This document shows, piece by piece, positions 26,256 through 34,763 of a stretch of 34,763 nucleotides of DNA. The position numbers and the translations under genes are program-made. The notes under the pieces were generated by a model. The model was not told the origin of the DNA. It made no database searches and saw nothing but the letters and a program-made list of their open reading frames with translations. Source of the stretch: a virus. The DNA lies in the IMG/VR virus record IMGVR_UViG_3300030430_004164, positions 1 to 34,763 of that record; one strand, 5' to 3'. Position 1 is the first letter of the stretch. Every line of letters starts with the position of its first letter.

Positions 26256-28090
26256 TATGAAATTTCTCTATGGTCAGTAATCAACACATTTGTGCCATCA
26301 TTACTTGTTAGTCGTAAGAATGAAGTCGTTGTTGGGTCGCCACCCTCACCGAAACTTAATGGTACAGTTGATGTTACTGTAGGAAATGTTACTTTGTGAT
26401 TACCCTGTATATCAAATAGTCTTAATGATTGGTTACCCGCAAAAGCACCACCTCTTCGTGAATGTAATTGCATATTTTCCCCGTCAGGGTGTATTCTAAT
26501 ATAACCAATAGGATCGCCTGTCTGTATGTCCTCCATTAACTGTGTGCCAACTCTTTGTATAGTGCTTAAATCAAAAGCTGTGCCTAAGAAATAATGATGT
26601 ATTCTTCGTTCATCATTTGAATCAATTTCTTGCTGGACTACAACCATGTGTTTTCCATCTGATGATATATCACTTGCTATAAAAGAATTATAATTTTCGC
26701 CAAAGACTTTCAAATCTTGACCAACATCAAACGAAGATGCTAATGCTAGTGTGCTTGTTATGTCGTAAGCACTTGAAAGTGTTATTACAAAATGACTTTT
26801 TTCAAAAGCATTTGAGGAAGAATTACTGTGTCTTTCATTTGATATGAATAATTTTGTGCCATCAGAATTGAATCTGCCATTATCAAACAATAAACCTGTG
26901 CCACCGCTGTCGCCTAATACCGTGTCTAAGTTTACAGAGTTTGCGGCTGTGGTGTTGATAGTAGAAATATCATAGGCACTTGTAAGTGCGTGTTCATGCA
27001 AGTCATCACCTCTAATTGATATAAGTTTTGTTCCATCTGCATTAAATTGATATCCTGATTGTGACGCAGAGGGCATACCACTCTTTGACTGCACAAATGA
27101 TGCACTAGTAATATCGTAGTTCGTGGATAAGTTATATTCGTAGATTATTGTAGTGCTACCCTCAACTAAATAAAATTTACTACCATCACTATTGAAGAAA
27201 CTAGCAAACAAAGTATCTGTATTACCTATTTGCGAGCTAAAAGATACTGCTGTGTGTGTTTGAGTTAGCAAATCAAAACTTTTGCCAACATTTTTTAAAT
27301 ATAACTCAATAGATGCTCCTGCTGATATATTGCTAAATGAGTATGTTGTTGCACCCGATAGTGTTTGTGTAAATTGTGTGTTAGCACTCCAATCAATAGC
27401 AGGTGTTGTACCACTTAGTGCTGTAGGTGCGGAGCTACCACCACCAAAATATGTTTTTGCGTTGGCGGCTGTAATCTTTCTGTTTGTGCCACCCGCTCCG
27501 TCATCAACAATAAGCAAGTCAGCATCAGCAAGTGTTGTTGTCGCTGTACCACCATCAATATCTAATGCTGTAAGTGGTACTGCTGTGATTGTATTACTCG
27601 CACCACTTATGCTTTTGTTTGTGAGTGTTTTAGTTGTTTGGGATAAATATGTGTCAAACGTGTCAACAGTTGTTTGTCGCATCACCCCGCCATCGTTAGT
27701 TACAACGCCATCGCCCCCTGCCACCGCAGTTGTACCTGCTGATGTACCACCGTCCATGAGGTTTAATTCTGCACCTGTTGCGGTTACTGTTGTCGAGCCA
27801 ATCTGTAAATCACCTTCTGCAATTGACACTAGGCCTGCACCATTCGGTGTGAGAGTTATATTACCATCTGTATTTGTTGAGCTGATTGTGTTCCCATCAA
27901 GTTGTAAGTTGTCAACTTTTATTGTGCCTAATGATGATGATCCTGCATTGAGTGCAGATAGGTGACTCATCAGCTCCCGAATAGCGTTATTGATTCCGCT
28001 GGGAGGACACCCTTCTTGGATATTCACTCCGCCGATATCTGTATTATTAGCGGCTGTAGAATCATAATCTGAAATTGCATCTTTTGTCAT
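26255..28090 (-). CDS. Tail fibre / receptor-binding protein with beta-propeller-like repeats
   Basis: A 611-residue protein. The N-terminal part contains NNTDIGGVNIQEGCPPSGIN and AIRELMSHLSALN, a tail-attachment segment shared with marine-phage fibres. The middle (about 60-220) is Gly/Thr/Ser-rich and beta-fibrous (NITLTPNGAGLVSIAEGDL; TLTNKSISGASNTITAVPL). The C-terminal half carries a repeat resembling SMP/WD-type beta-propeller blades: NSDGSKFYLVEG, NADGTKLISIRG, NSDGTKLFISNE, SDGKHMVVVQQE and HPDGENMQLHSR, each followed by a LS.AYDI-like strand where readable. A propeller head on a fibre would suit binding a host surface sugar or protein. It lies beside the lysis genes. Confidence 0.78.
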   Translation of the reverse strand: MTKDAISDYDSTAANNTDIGGVNIQEGCPPSGINNAIRELMSHLSALNAGSSSLGTIKVDNLQLDGNTISSTNTDGNITLTPNGAGLVSIAEGDLQIGSTTVTATGAELNLMDGGTSAGTTAVAGGDGVVTNDGGVMRQTTVDTFDTYLSQTTKTLTNKSISGASNTITAVPLTALDIDGGTATTTLADADLLIVDDGAGGTNRKITAANAKTYFGGGSSAPTALSGTTPAIDWSANTQFTQTLSGATTYSFSNISAGASIELYLKNVGKSFDLLTQTHTAVSFSSQIGNTDTLFASFFNSDGSKFYLVEGSTTIIYEYNLSTNYDITSASFVQSKSGMPSASQSGYQFNADGTKLISIRGDDLHEHALTSAYDISTINTTAANSVNLDTVLGDSGGTGLLFDNGRFNSDGTKLFISNERHSNSSSNAFEKSHFVITLSSAYDITSTLALASSFDVGQDLKVFGENYNSFIASDISSDGKHMVVVQQEIDSNDERRIHHYFLGTAFDLSTIQRVGTQLMEDIQTGDPIGYIRIHPDGENMQLHSRRGGAFAGNQSLRLFDIQGNHKVTFPTVTSTVPLSFGEGGDPTTTSFLRLTSNDGTNVLITDHREIS

Positions 28091-28100
28091 TTTCTAATCC

Positions 28101-29621
28101 TTATTGATTTAATATGTTTTCATTTTGTAGAGCACCGACTTGTCTTGATCCAGATAGCAGACCCCTTGTTGCTGGTGCTGCGGCTTGTGCACCACGTCTT
28201 AGTCTTCCTGCAATCAACGCGGCCTCACCGCCTGCACGTGGACTAACTGCCAGTAGACCACCTAGGGCAGGAGCAAGTACTGAAGGCCCTAGACCAGCAA
28301 GACCTGCACCAAAAGCACCAGCCGTTAAACTTCTTGCTAGTCCGCCCGGAAATTTCGGATTGACAGCAATTCCAAGTAGTTGTGAGACTAAATCTGGGTC
28401 ACCGAGCTCTTTTAATATACGATTGATAATTGATCCTTCATCACGTGCCGCTCTTTGTAATTTGTTAAGCACTGCTTGTTTACTCCTTTTTGAGCCTATA
28501 CCTAATTCTCTTTGGAGCTCATCAACAATATCAAGTTGCTTACCATATTCAGTCAAAAATTCTTGATATCCTGTTGGCATTTCTTTGTTGATGATATTTG
28601 CCATATCTTTCCGTGTTTTTGAATATACTCTTTGTGCATTTGCGCTAGTTGCAGGTGGGAAATCTATGTCATAGAAAGCGGCTCTAAATTCATTGAGATC
28701 ATCAAGATTCTTTACGTCATCAAGTAGTGGCAAGTAATCATTCTCAATCGTCTTTATGAGTTGATCAACGGGTTGATTTTTCACGCGAAATTTACTGCTG
28801 AATTGTCCAAGCACTGCTTTGATTTCTGATTTTGTTTTATCTTTAACTCTTTTTTGTCGGTCAGCTATTGGAAATAACTCATCTTTCTTTTTTTGGAAAA
28901 ATTTACTGTTTTCACTTTTAAGTGATTCTAAACTACGGTTGGCCTGTATTAACAACTCATCTTCTGTGACATCACCACGCATAGCACGTATCGCAGGCTG
29001 TGATCCACTTGCAATTTCATCAAGGGGTGTACGACCAGTGCCACTTGCCAAACCTTGTACTGTACCTGCTAATCTTGCGCCTTGCACAAGTGGGAAACCA
29101 GCACCTCTAGCTGCGATTGATAGTGGATCAATATTACGTCCAAACTGAGAAACTGCGCCTGCTCCTTTTTGTACCTTTTGTGATGCACCTGCCGCTTTTG
29201 TTGCCAATCTCGCAGTACCACCTGCCGCATTTATAAATATTGCAACATCACCTAGTACACCGATTGGATCAGTCCTAAGTGTGTCAGCGAAGTTTTCACC
29301 ATATCTCTCTTTATAATATGCACCGACACTTCTTGCTAAATCTTCGTTGCCTTGCTCTCCGGGTTTTATCAATGATATCAGACTTTTACCTAACTCAGTG
29401 ACGCTCTTGGCTGTTTCTATCGGTGACAATAACGGTGTGATTGTATCTTTCGCAAACTTGGCTGCAGACGGTAACACGTTTTTTAATAAACTTGTACCGT
29501 AAGCCCTTGCACTCAATTCAGTAGGTAAAGTGTCATCTGTTTGCTCATCAAGTGTGTCATCTTGATCATCAGTGATCACACCACCTCGAGCTTGTTCTCT
29601 TAATTCACGTAATGTTACCAT
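28101..29621 (-). CDS. Putative internal virion / ejection protein, 506 aa
   Basis: A long alpha-helical protein rich in Ala, Gly and Leu. The N-terminus is charged (VTLRELREQARGGVITDDQD), followed by helices, a possible pore-forming hydrophobic region (FPGGLARSLTAGAFGAGLAG; GPSVLAPALGGLLAVS) near residue 430-470, and a basic tail (RLRRGAQAAAPATRG). Proteins of this composition downstream of the tail-hub genes in podoviruses are ejection proteins that form a conduit across the cell envelope. I see no lytic transglycosylase motif. GGAG lies 6 nt before the ATG. Confidence 0.6.
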   Translation of the reverse strand: MVTLRELREQARGGVITDDQDDTLDEQTDDTLPTELSARAYGTSLLKNVLPSAAKFAKDTITPLLSPIETAKSVTELGKSLISLIKPGEQGNEDLARSVGAYYKERYGENFADTLRTDPIGVLGDVAIFINAAGGTARLATKAAGASQKVQKGAGAVSQFGRNIDPLSIAARGAGFPLVQGARLAGTVQGLASGTGRTPLDEIASGSQPAIRAMRGDVTEDELLIQANRSLESLKSENSKFFQKKKDELFPIADRQKRVKDKTKSEIKAVLGQFSSKFRVKNQPVDQLIKTIENDYLPLLDDVKNLDDLNEFRAAFYDIDFPPATSANAQRVYSKTRKDMANIINKEMPTGYQEFLTEYGKQLDIVDELQRELGIGSKRSKQAVLNKLQRAARDEGSIINRILKELGDPDLVSQLLGIAVNPKFPGGLARSLTAGAFGAGLAGLGPSVLAPALGGLLAVSPRAGGEAALIAGRLRRGAQAAAPATRGLLSGSRQVGALQNENILNQ

Positions 29622-29622
29622 G

Positions 29623-31104
29623 TCAATCTCCTAAAATAACTACGTATGGGCCGAGCTCTCTGTCAGCATTTTCTGGCTCTTCTTCAGAGTTTATGTCGTC
29701 AGCATCTACAAATGTATATATTGAGCTCAAAAGTTCTCGTTCGTCATCAGATAAGTCGTTTTTACTTATTGTAAATCCAAAGTTATCATTATTGGCTTCG
29801 TATGAATCCATGACGATATTAATTAGATCAGAGAAAGAACGTTCTGTATCTCCAGCATCAGCATTTACATCGTCCAAAAGGACACTTGCCACATATCTGT
29901 TTCTTGCGACATTGATCCTTGTTGCTAATATTAATTCTTCTAAAATTGCTGCGTTAGTATCTGGGTCAAGACCTAAACTTGGTAAAGCATCAGTATACAA
30001 TTGTATTTCAAAATCAGATGTTGATCCTGCCCCTGTCGGTCTGATTTGTGGTATCAGTCTGCTGATAATCCTTTTGAAGGTTTCTTCATCTTCCATATCT
30101 GTACCTAGACCGATACTTTTTGCGATTCTGTTCAATACTAATTTTGTCTCCGTGCCGAATCCAGACTCGAAACCTTCTTTCTGCACTATGTCGTAGAGTC
30201 TTTCAGCATCTCTCAATAAAGCATCTGATTCTCTACGCGCGTCATTATATTCTTTGATTTCTAATTTTTGCACATCTCTTCTAAATTTGGTTTCGTCATC
30301 ACGTTGTTTTGCGCGAGTACCAAAAGGTGCAATTTCAAAACCTTCTTGTTGTAAGGCAAGGAGAGATGGATCATCTTGTGCACCGTAGAATATTTGACCT
30401 GTAATCGGATTGTAAGCTTCGATTTCTAAGGCTTGTGAGGTTTCTGGAGCAAAGCTATCATAAGCATCGTCAATAGGCATACCCTCAAGTAGTGCTACAC
30501 CAAGTGCAATTTTTCCTAGAGCTTGCTTATTGTCAAACAAATCTAAAATGTTTGGTGGTGGGTCTCTATCTGCGTCTGCATCGTCTTCATCTGTAGTATC
30601 TGCTGGTCTTGTAGTCCCGGCAGGAAAGGCTTGTGATCCGGGAGATACACGTTGCATTATAAAATCTTCTGGTGATACCACCGTCATATCTTTTTGTGGC
30701 GTTTCTTCTGTGGGTGGTGTTGTGTCTTCTGGGAGTGCTGCAAGATCACGTTGTACGGAGATGTCCATATCGCTCCCACGAGGTTGATCGTTTACAAAAT
30801 CAACGCCAAGTGGTCTTAAAGTTTGCAAACCAAGGTTGAATTGATCAAGATAATTTTGTCGTGCTGTTTCTGGATCAATCGCACGTTGATCTTGATTTGC
30901 TAATGCTTCAGCAATAATTTGATCTCGAGCAGATTGACGTTGTTGAAAGGTTGGTCTGAATACTGATGTTGGCATAGTGCGACGATCATACGTTGGTATA
31001 CCAAAATTAAGTTGTGCTTGTTGTAAACGATCTTGGCCACCTGTGTTTAATAATGTTTGTATTTGCTGATCTAATAGACCGTTATTTCTGTTACCCATAC
31101 TCAT
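29623..31104 (-). CDS. Putative internal virion / ejection protein, 493 aa
   Basis: A Gln-, Asp- and Leu-rich helical protein. The N-terminal part (NNGLLDQQIQTLLNTGGQDR; RLQQAQLNFGIPTYDRR) and ARDQIIAEALANQDQRAID are typical of the helical ejection-type proteins of marine podoviruses. The central part is acidic and likely disordered (EDTTPPTEETPQKDMTVVSP; DTTDEDDADADRDPPPN), and the C-terminal half is helical. It shares no obvious enzyme motif. The start is taken as the ATG at 31104; an in-frame GTG nine bases earlier is possible. Confidence 0.62.
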   Translation of the reverse strand: MSMGNRNNGLLDQQIQTLLNTGGQDRLQQAQLNFGIPTYDRRTMPTSVFRPTFQQRQSARDQIIAEALANQDQRAIDPETARQNYLDQFNLGLQTLRPLGVDFVNDQPRGSDMDISVQRDLAALPEDTTPPTEETPQKDMTVVSPEDFIMQRVSPGSQAFPAGTTRPADTTDEDDADADRDPPPNILDLFDNKQALGKIALGVALLEGMPIDDAYDSFAPETSQALEIEAYNPITGQIFYGAQDDPSLLALQQEGFEIAPFGTRAKQRDDETKFRRDVQKLEIKEYNDARRESDALLRDAERLYDIVQKEGFESGFGTETKLVLNRIAKSIGLGTDMEDEETFKRIISRLIPQIRPTGAGSTSDFEIQLYTDALPSLGLDPDTNAAILEELILATRINVARNRYVASVLLDDVNADAGDTERSFSDLINIVMDSYEANNDNFGFTISKNDLSDDERELLSSIYTFVDADDINSEEEPENADRELGPYVVILGD

Positions 31105-31105
31105 A

Positions 31106-31981
31106 TTATCCACGCCCCGTAATAAAGTTTGCGATTGAAGGGACTGTCACACCGATATCTCCGAATCCAGAAGCTAGTGATCCAAGACCTAATAGTGATG
31201 ATCCTATGCCTTGTCTTGGTGCTATAGAAGTCGTCTCTGTGCCCGCACCGAGATTGATACCAGCAGCCGAAAGCAGTGCATTTAATCTTGCTTGATCCGC
31301 CAAGTTTTGTTCTGCAATTCTTTGTTGCTCTGCATCTATAGGTAGTCTAGCACCCGCTCGTTCTAATGCTGCTGCTTGACCGAGACCTTGTAATCTTTGT
31401 AGTTGTAAATCTTGTGCGGTTGGAGCGACTGTACCAGCTCTGAGTTGTAACTCTGCTGCTTGTCTTTCTGCGTCTGTGATAGCACCAGCTAGCCTATCTC
31501 GTCTTTGTGCTTCGTCAAAATCTCGTTGTGCCAATATCGGAGCAACTGCTGTTCCAATACCACGACCAAGAGCTGTACCAAAAGCATCACTGCCTAGTCG
31601 TCCTGCACGTGAAAACTGTGATGTCAGATTATCTCGTACATCAGATATCCTATCATCAATGACTCTGTCAAGATAGCTCGATCCTAAATCTTGGTCAAAC
31701 TGCTGTTGCAACAAGGTCGGTGCACCAATACCACCTTGCACTATATTACCTATAGCGCCTTCAAGATCACTGATAACTCCGGGGCCTTGACCAAAGTCTG
31801 TTAGTGCTGATATTTGCTGTCTTTCCAAATCACTTACAGGTACAAAACGGTCTCCTTGAAATACTTCTGGAGAAAAATCTCTTGCCGCTTGAAAGGCTTC
31901 TGTTTGAGCCGTCTGTAAGTAATCTGGTATTACAGGTATCTGCCTTGTTGTAGTCGTTCTACCTGAACTTCCTTTACTCAT
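31106..31981 (-). CDS. Internal virion / ejection-type protein, 291 aa
   Basis: An Ala/Gly/Gln-rich protein with the segment QFSRAGRLGSDAFGTALGRG, then IGTAVAPILAQRDFDEAQRR and LAGAITDAERQAAELQLRA. This GR.GS.A...LGRG...AVAP pattern recurs in small structural proteins that lie before the ejection proteins of many podoviruses. A second, more hydrophobic part follows near the C-terminus. It overlaps the GNAT-like gene by 8 bp, with AGAGG 7 nt before the ATG. The function is inferred from this pattern and position. Confidence 0.66.
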   Translation of the reverse strand: MSKGSSGRTTTTRQIPVIPDYLQTAQTEAFQAARDFSPEVFQGDRFVPVSDLERQQISALTDFGQGPGVISDLEGAIGNIVQGGIGAPTLLQQQFDQDLGSSYLDRVIDDRISDVRDNLTSQFSRAGRLGSDAFGTALGRGIGTAVAPILAQRDFDEAQRRDRLAGAITDAERQAAELQLRAGTVAPTAQDLQLQRLQGLGQAAALERAGARLPIDAEQQRIAEQNLADQARLNALLSAAGINLGAGTETTSIAPRQGIGSSLLGLGSLASGFGDIGVTVPSIANFITGRG

Positions 31982-32405
31982 TATCTAACCTCTTTTCGTA
32001 TTGTATATGGCGTTGTTGCCAACCGTATTGCTCTAAATATTTTTTCCATGCTCTTCTTCCATAACCTTCGATGTGTGTGCATTTGTTGATCTTGCCTAAA
32101 TTTTCAAATATGGGCATGACGATTGGCAACCATTCTTTCATGCGTTGCCCAGCAACAAAATCTATGCACAAGGCTTTTGTTTTTGGATACTCTGATAACC
32201 TAGTGGTCAAAACAGCTTGTATCACTTTTTGTTCTTTTACTTCTTCGTATACGATCCATAAAATGTAAAAGCCTTTTTTTGCTTGCTCATACAAATCGTT
32301 GATATCGATTCTATCTGGTGTAAGGTTTACTGCTTTCTCTATTACGGGCGCAACGTATGGCCACATAACATCAACCTTATCTTTTGGTATAGGTAAAAAT
32401 TTCAT
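31974..32405 (-). CDS. GNAT-like acyltransferase-fold protein in the tail cluster
   Basis: A 143-residue protein. GFYILWIVYEEVKEQKVIQA VLTTRLSEYP gives the beta strand and turn of a GNAT fold; LCIDFVAGQRMKEWLPIVMP supplies the next strand and helix; HIEGYGRRAWKKYLEQYGWQ resembles the V.GR.GW.K.L...G motif of phage GNAT-like proteins near T7-type core genes. The acetyl-CoA loop (Q/RxxGxG/A) is not clearly conserved, so activity is uncertain. In phages such proteins may modify virion or host proteins or be purely structural. Confidence 0.7.
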   Translation of the reverse strand: MKFLPIPKDKVDVMWPYVAPVIEKAVNLTPDRIDINDLYEQAKKGFYILWIVYEEVKEQKVIQAVLTTRLSEYPKTKALCIDFVAGQRMKEWLPIVMPIFENLGKINKCTHIEGYGRRAWKKYLEQYGWQQRHIQYEKRLDNE

Positions 32406-32407
32406 AA

Positions 32408-32728
32408 TTATGTAACTGTATAAATATAAGTCCTATCGCTCTGTGAATTATTTGCGTGCGTAATGGTAAAAGAACTATCTGTACGTGCTGATATAAAAAT
32501 ACCGCCAGCTCCTATTTCTGCCGCTGCATTTGCAGTAATCGGTACAAAATTAATTATACTGTCTTCTCCAACTCTCAAATCATTTACGGTTGTTGTTGTA
32601 GTGCTTGCTGTAAGTGTAAAACTACCTTTTGCATTTGTTTTTCCGTCTACAAGCTGATTTACGACTGATGCAACATCTCTTGGTGACCCACCGTTCGGTG
32701 GCAATCTTCTGATATTGAAATCAACCAT
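32408..32728 (-). CDS. Small beta-rich structural protein, 106 aa
   Basis: The protein starts MVDFNIRRLPPNGGSPRDVA, then VVNQLVDGKTNAKGSFTLTA, and ends TSARTDSSFTITHANNSQSD-like (FISARTDSSFTITHANNSQS, then DRTYIYTV). The TVNDLRVGEDS segment and the FTITHANN.Q.DRTYIY ending recur in short phage virion proteins (head or tail decorations) and in the C-terminal part of fibres. It shares TAATG with the tail-hub stop. It is probably a decoration or minor tail component; this is inferred. Confidence 0.66.
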   Translation of the reverse strand: MVDFNIRRLPPNGGSPRDVASVVNQLVDGKTNAKGSFTLTASTTTTTVNDLRVGEDSIINFVPITANAAAEIGAGGIFISARTDSSFTITHANNSQSDRTYIYTVT

Positions 32729-34197
32729 TATCGTCTACCTAATGTTGAGGCCTCAACATCACAACCGAGTGCATATCGAAAGTCTCCTGTTGTTTGTATA
32801 CGTACTCTATGATAACGACCATGACTTCTCACATTACAGATATTGTCTGCGTTGAGTGTTGACGCGTTTGTAAATGTCACGTCATTTAATGTCTTGTTAC
32901 GTGATCCAACAGATACAGTCAATGTTGGTTGCACTGCTGGATTTTTGCTTGTTATGTATGGTGTGACACTATTGATGACAGAACTCTTTAACGGTGCGGC
33001 TTCAAATTCTTTTGTCGTCAAAGTTGCAGATAGTGTGCTACCTGTAAAAGTATGTATTTTTTTATCTTTGCTCGCACCAAGTGTAAACGACTCCCCCTCA
33101 AATAATGGACTGTCAAGAGAAGTCTCAAGTGCATCTATGCTTGAATTTATATTATCAAGTTGTTCAAGTGTCGTGCCTGGTATCAGTACAACACCAATTG
33201 ATTCGTGTGCTAATTCTATGATTGACCAACGACCTATTGTATAATTATAAACAAGTATTTTGTCTGGCTCACCGTCTGTTGATTCATTACTAACGTAAGA
33301 CCACATCGCAACTTGATTTTGTGGATCAACGGTAGCAGTCAATCTATTTACATGTGCTGGATTTAAATCATCATAGAAAAAATCATCAACTTTTTCACCA
33401 CCGATAGAAACTGAGCGATTGCCATCAAACATATAAAAACCGTTAGGTGATAAGTAGAACACGGCGTAAGTGCCAAGCGAACATATACTATTTGGCATTT
33501 CACAACCAATATCACTTACTTTTTCCACGGAAAATATAATAGGACTGCCAACGTACTCAAGTCTTACAATGCCACGTTCTAGCAAAACTATACCGTAGTT
33601 TCCGCCAACTAATCCTGTGATCTCACCAGAATCGGCAATATCTTGTATGTCTGTTTGATTTGTGCCAATAGTCCAATCAGTAACACTGTTGATACCACCA
33701 AAATAAACACGATTGTTATAAACGACCCCACCATATTTAACGTTAGCAGTAACAATAAAATCACGTACAACTGCAATATGTTTCGCAGCAGGTGCACCAC
33801 TGATCGGATCGAATTTACTGCTTGTTTCAACGTTGAACTCCTGTAAGGCTTGATTGTGTCCACTTGATGCAACAATTGAATTACCAAATTGTATAAACTT
33901 CCAAACGTCTTTTGTACCTAATGTGTAGTTGCCTGTTGTTGACACATTATCTAAGTCTGAATCTGAGCTTGCATATTTATAAATTTTTGCACTATCTCCA
34001 GCAAATAATTGTACGGTGCGATCTTGTTTACGTGTGGCAAACATACCACGTATGTAATTGTCAGCAGCATTTGAAAGCTGTGCTAGGCCACGTACAGGTT
34101 TGTAACCACGTGCAGAGGGTAATACATTTGTCGCTTCTAAAACTCCCGGATTACCGAGATCACTTTGATCTGGCAACCACTCACCGAATTGTATCAT
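32728..34197 (-). CDS. Tail hub / stabilisation protein (P22 gp10 / T7 gp12-like)
   Basis: A 489-residue protein. Beginning FGEWLPDQSDLGNPGVLEAT, it has strands GVVYNNRVYFGGINSVTDWT and GIVLLERGIVRLEYVG, then LGTYAVFYLSPNGFYMFDGN, which match the tail-tube or stabilisation proteins of P22- and T7-like phages, a beta-propeller-like hub that closes the neck and holds the fibres. The C-terminal part ends in RYHRVRIQTTGDFRYALG, an often repeated RV..TG.F..A.G motif of this group. It is followed by the small decoration-like gene and overlaps the repeat protein upstream by ATGA. Confidence 0.78.
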   Translation of the reverse strand: MIQFGEWLPDQSDLGNPGVLEATNVLPSARGYKPVRGLAQLSNAADNYIRGMFATRKQDRTVQLFAGDSAKIYKYASSDSDLDNVSTTGNYTLGTKDVWKFIQFGNSIVASSGHNQALQEFNVETSSKFDPISGAPAAKHIAVVRDFIVTANVKYGGVVYNNRVYFGGINSVTDWTIGTNQTDIQDIADSGEITGLVGGNYGIVLLERGIVRLEYVGSPIIFSVEKVSDIGCEMPNSICSLGTYAVFYLSPNGFYMFDGNRSVSIGGEKVDDFFYDDLNPAHVNRLTATVDPQNQVAMWSYVSNESTDGEPDKILVYNYTIGRWSIIELAHESIGVVLIPGTTLEQLDNINSSIDALETSLDSPLFEGESFTLGASKDKKIHTFTGSTLSATLTTKEFEAAPLKSSVINSVTPYITSKNPAVQPTLTVSVGSRNKTLNDVTFTNASTLNADNICNVRSHGRYHRVRIQTTGDFRYALGCDVEASTLGRR

Positions 34198-34757
34198 TGT
34201 AATTCACTCCACTCTATGCTTGTCGATGTTGTTTCTGTCCACGTTTCACTACCGACACTTATCTCTGACCATGATTCGCTGCCAACTGCAATATTTGACC
34301 AAGATTCACCAAGTATCTCACCTATGACTTCAGCAGACAATGTTATGGTCTCACCTGCTGACATTTCCATTATCAAACTAGCATTACCACTTGCTGATAT
34401 GCTGATGGTAGCATCTGCACTTGCATCAAATATTATATTAGAAGTTGATGTTGCATTTATTGATATTGCAACACTTTCTGATACTGTTTTTATAAGACCT
34501 GCCGCACTGCTTTCTGTAATAGATATTGTTACATCACTACCTACAGGTTGGATCAATCCACTACCACTTGCTGAAGTAATTGCAATTGATACCGCAGAGG
34601 AAGCGCCTAATATTCTGTTTGACGTTGCAGAAGTTGTTAGTGCAATAGACACCGCACTGCTTGCACTGTGAAGTGTAAGATTGTCTAACTCTTCTAATGT
34701 AAAAGCATCAAGGGAGTCCATCGTGCCAAAGGCATCTAACTCCTCCATAGTTGCCAT
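34194..34757 (-). CDS. Repetitive structural protein with exact 20-residue period
   Basis: A 187-residue protein in three parts. Residues 1-30 contain LDAF twice. Residues 31-150 are six tandem 20-residue repeats, each with a hydrophobic strand of the form SSAVSIAI and ending in a short hydrophobic turn such as GLIQ or GLIK. Residues 151-187 shift to a 10-residue period (GESWSNIAVGSESWSEISVG then SETWTE). Such evenly spaced beta repeats suit a fibrous or beta-solenoid structure in a head fibre or tail spike stem. Its start is also present at bases 1-78 because the window is circular. It directly precedes the tail-hub gene. Confidence 0.78.
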   Translation of the reverse strand: MATMEELDAFGTMDSLDAFTLEELDNLTLHSASSAVSIALTTSATSNRILGASSAVSIAITSASGSGLIQPVGSDVTISITESSAAGLIKTVSESVAISINATSTSNIIFDASADATISISASGNASLIMEMSAGETITLSAEVIGEILGESWSNIAVGSESWSEISVGSETWTETTSTSIEWSELQ

Positions 34758-34763
34758 ATAACT
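34680..34763. repeat. Terminal direct repeat, right copy (assembly overlap)
   Basis: Identical to bases 1-84 and ending in the first 26 codons of the repeat-protein gene. Removing one copy closes the circle and leaves 34,679 bp. Confidence 0.93.

Noticed and set aside
27282-28566. Open plus-strand frames over the fibre and ejection-protein genes
   Set aside because: They mirror the codon bias of well supported minus-strand genes and lack start signals or domains.
34165-34671. 168-codon plus-strand frame over the repeat protein
   Set aside because: It exists only because the repeats of the minus-strand gene leave the opposite frame open.

Overview
This window looks like a complete small tailed-phage genome, assembled as a circle and cut open inside a structural gene. 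The first and last 84 bases are identical and carry the same gene start, so the unit length is 34,679 bp. It is AT-rich and tightly packed. The virion set is podovirus-like: portal, scaffold, SU10-like capsid protein, SU10-type adaptor, P22/T7-like tail hub, ejection-type proteins and a fibre, with no tail-tube, sheath or tape-measure gene. Size, order and protein style resemble small marine podoviruses of AT-rich alphaproteobacteria (pelagiphage HTVC010P-like). That assignment is an inference from memory, not a database result.

Layout. (1) Late region, minus strand, from about 9.9 kb down to base 1 and, across the join, from 34.76 kb down to 21.88 kb. In transcription order it holds a probable small terminase, the large terminase, an adenine methyltransferase, a cassette of tiny basic proteins, portal, scaffold, capsid protein, neck/adaptor proteins, a 20-residue-repeat protein, the tail hub, ejection-type proteins, a beta-propeller-like fibre, a holin-like lysis pair, and a run of exported or membrane proteins. 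(2) Plus-strand early-type cassette, 10.1-12.9 kb: about twelve very small AT-rich genes with a shared start-site box and a duplicated 65-bp hairpin element, ending in two single-span membrane micropeptides. (3) Minus-strand replication/integration operon, 21.0 to 12.9 kb: tyrosine integrase, HTH protein, RecB/Cas4-like nuclease, possible ssDNA-binding protein, Zn-ribbon protein, C5-cytosine methyltransferase, PrimPol-helicase fusion, a protein with an SSB-type C-terminal peptide, a MazG-like/DUF6378 protein and others. (4) Short plus-strand operon, 21.1-21.9 kb: a PD-(D/E)XK nuclease and a DUF1937-like nucleoside deoxyribosyltransferase, driven by a near-consensus sigma-70 promoter.

How it works together. 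No DNA polymerase and no RNA polymerase gene is visible, so both functions probably come from the host, with the phage supplying priming/unwinding, ssDNA handling and nucleases. The integrase suggests lysogeny, but there is no obvious repressor. Most minus-strand genes overlap by ATGA or TAATG, suggesting extensive translational coupling. The most unusual spot is the start of the large terminase. Its reading frame has no ATG, GTG or TTG start before the Walker A motif, and it begins at a U8 run that contains a U UUA AAC slippery heptamer and is also the tail of an intrinsic-terminator-like hairpin. A second striking point is the protein ending DDFDEDVPF, almost the bacterial SSB tail, encoded beside the PrimPol-helicase.
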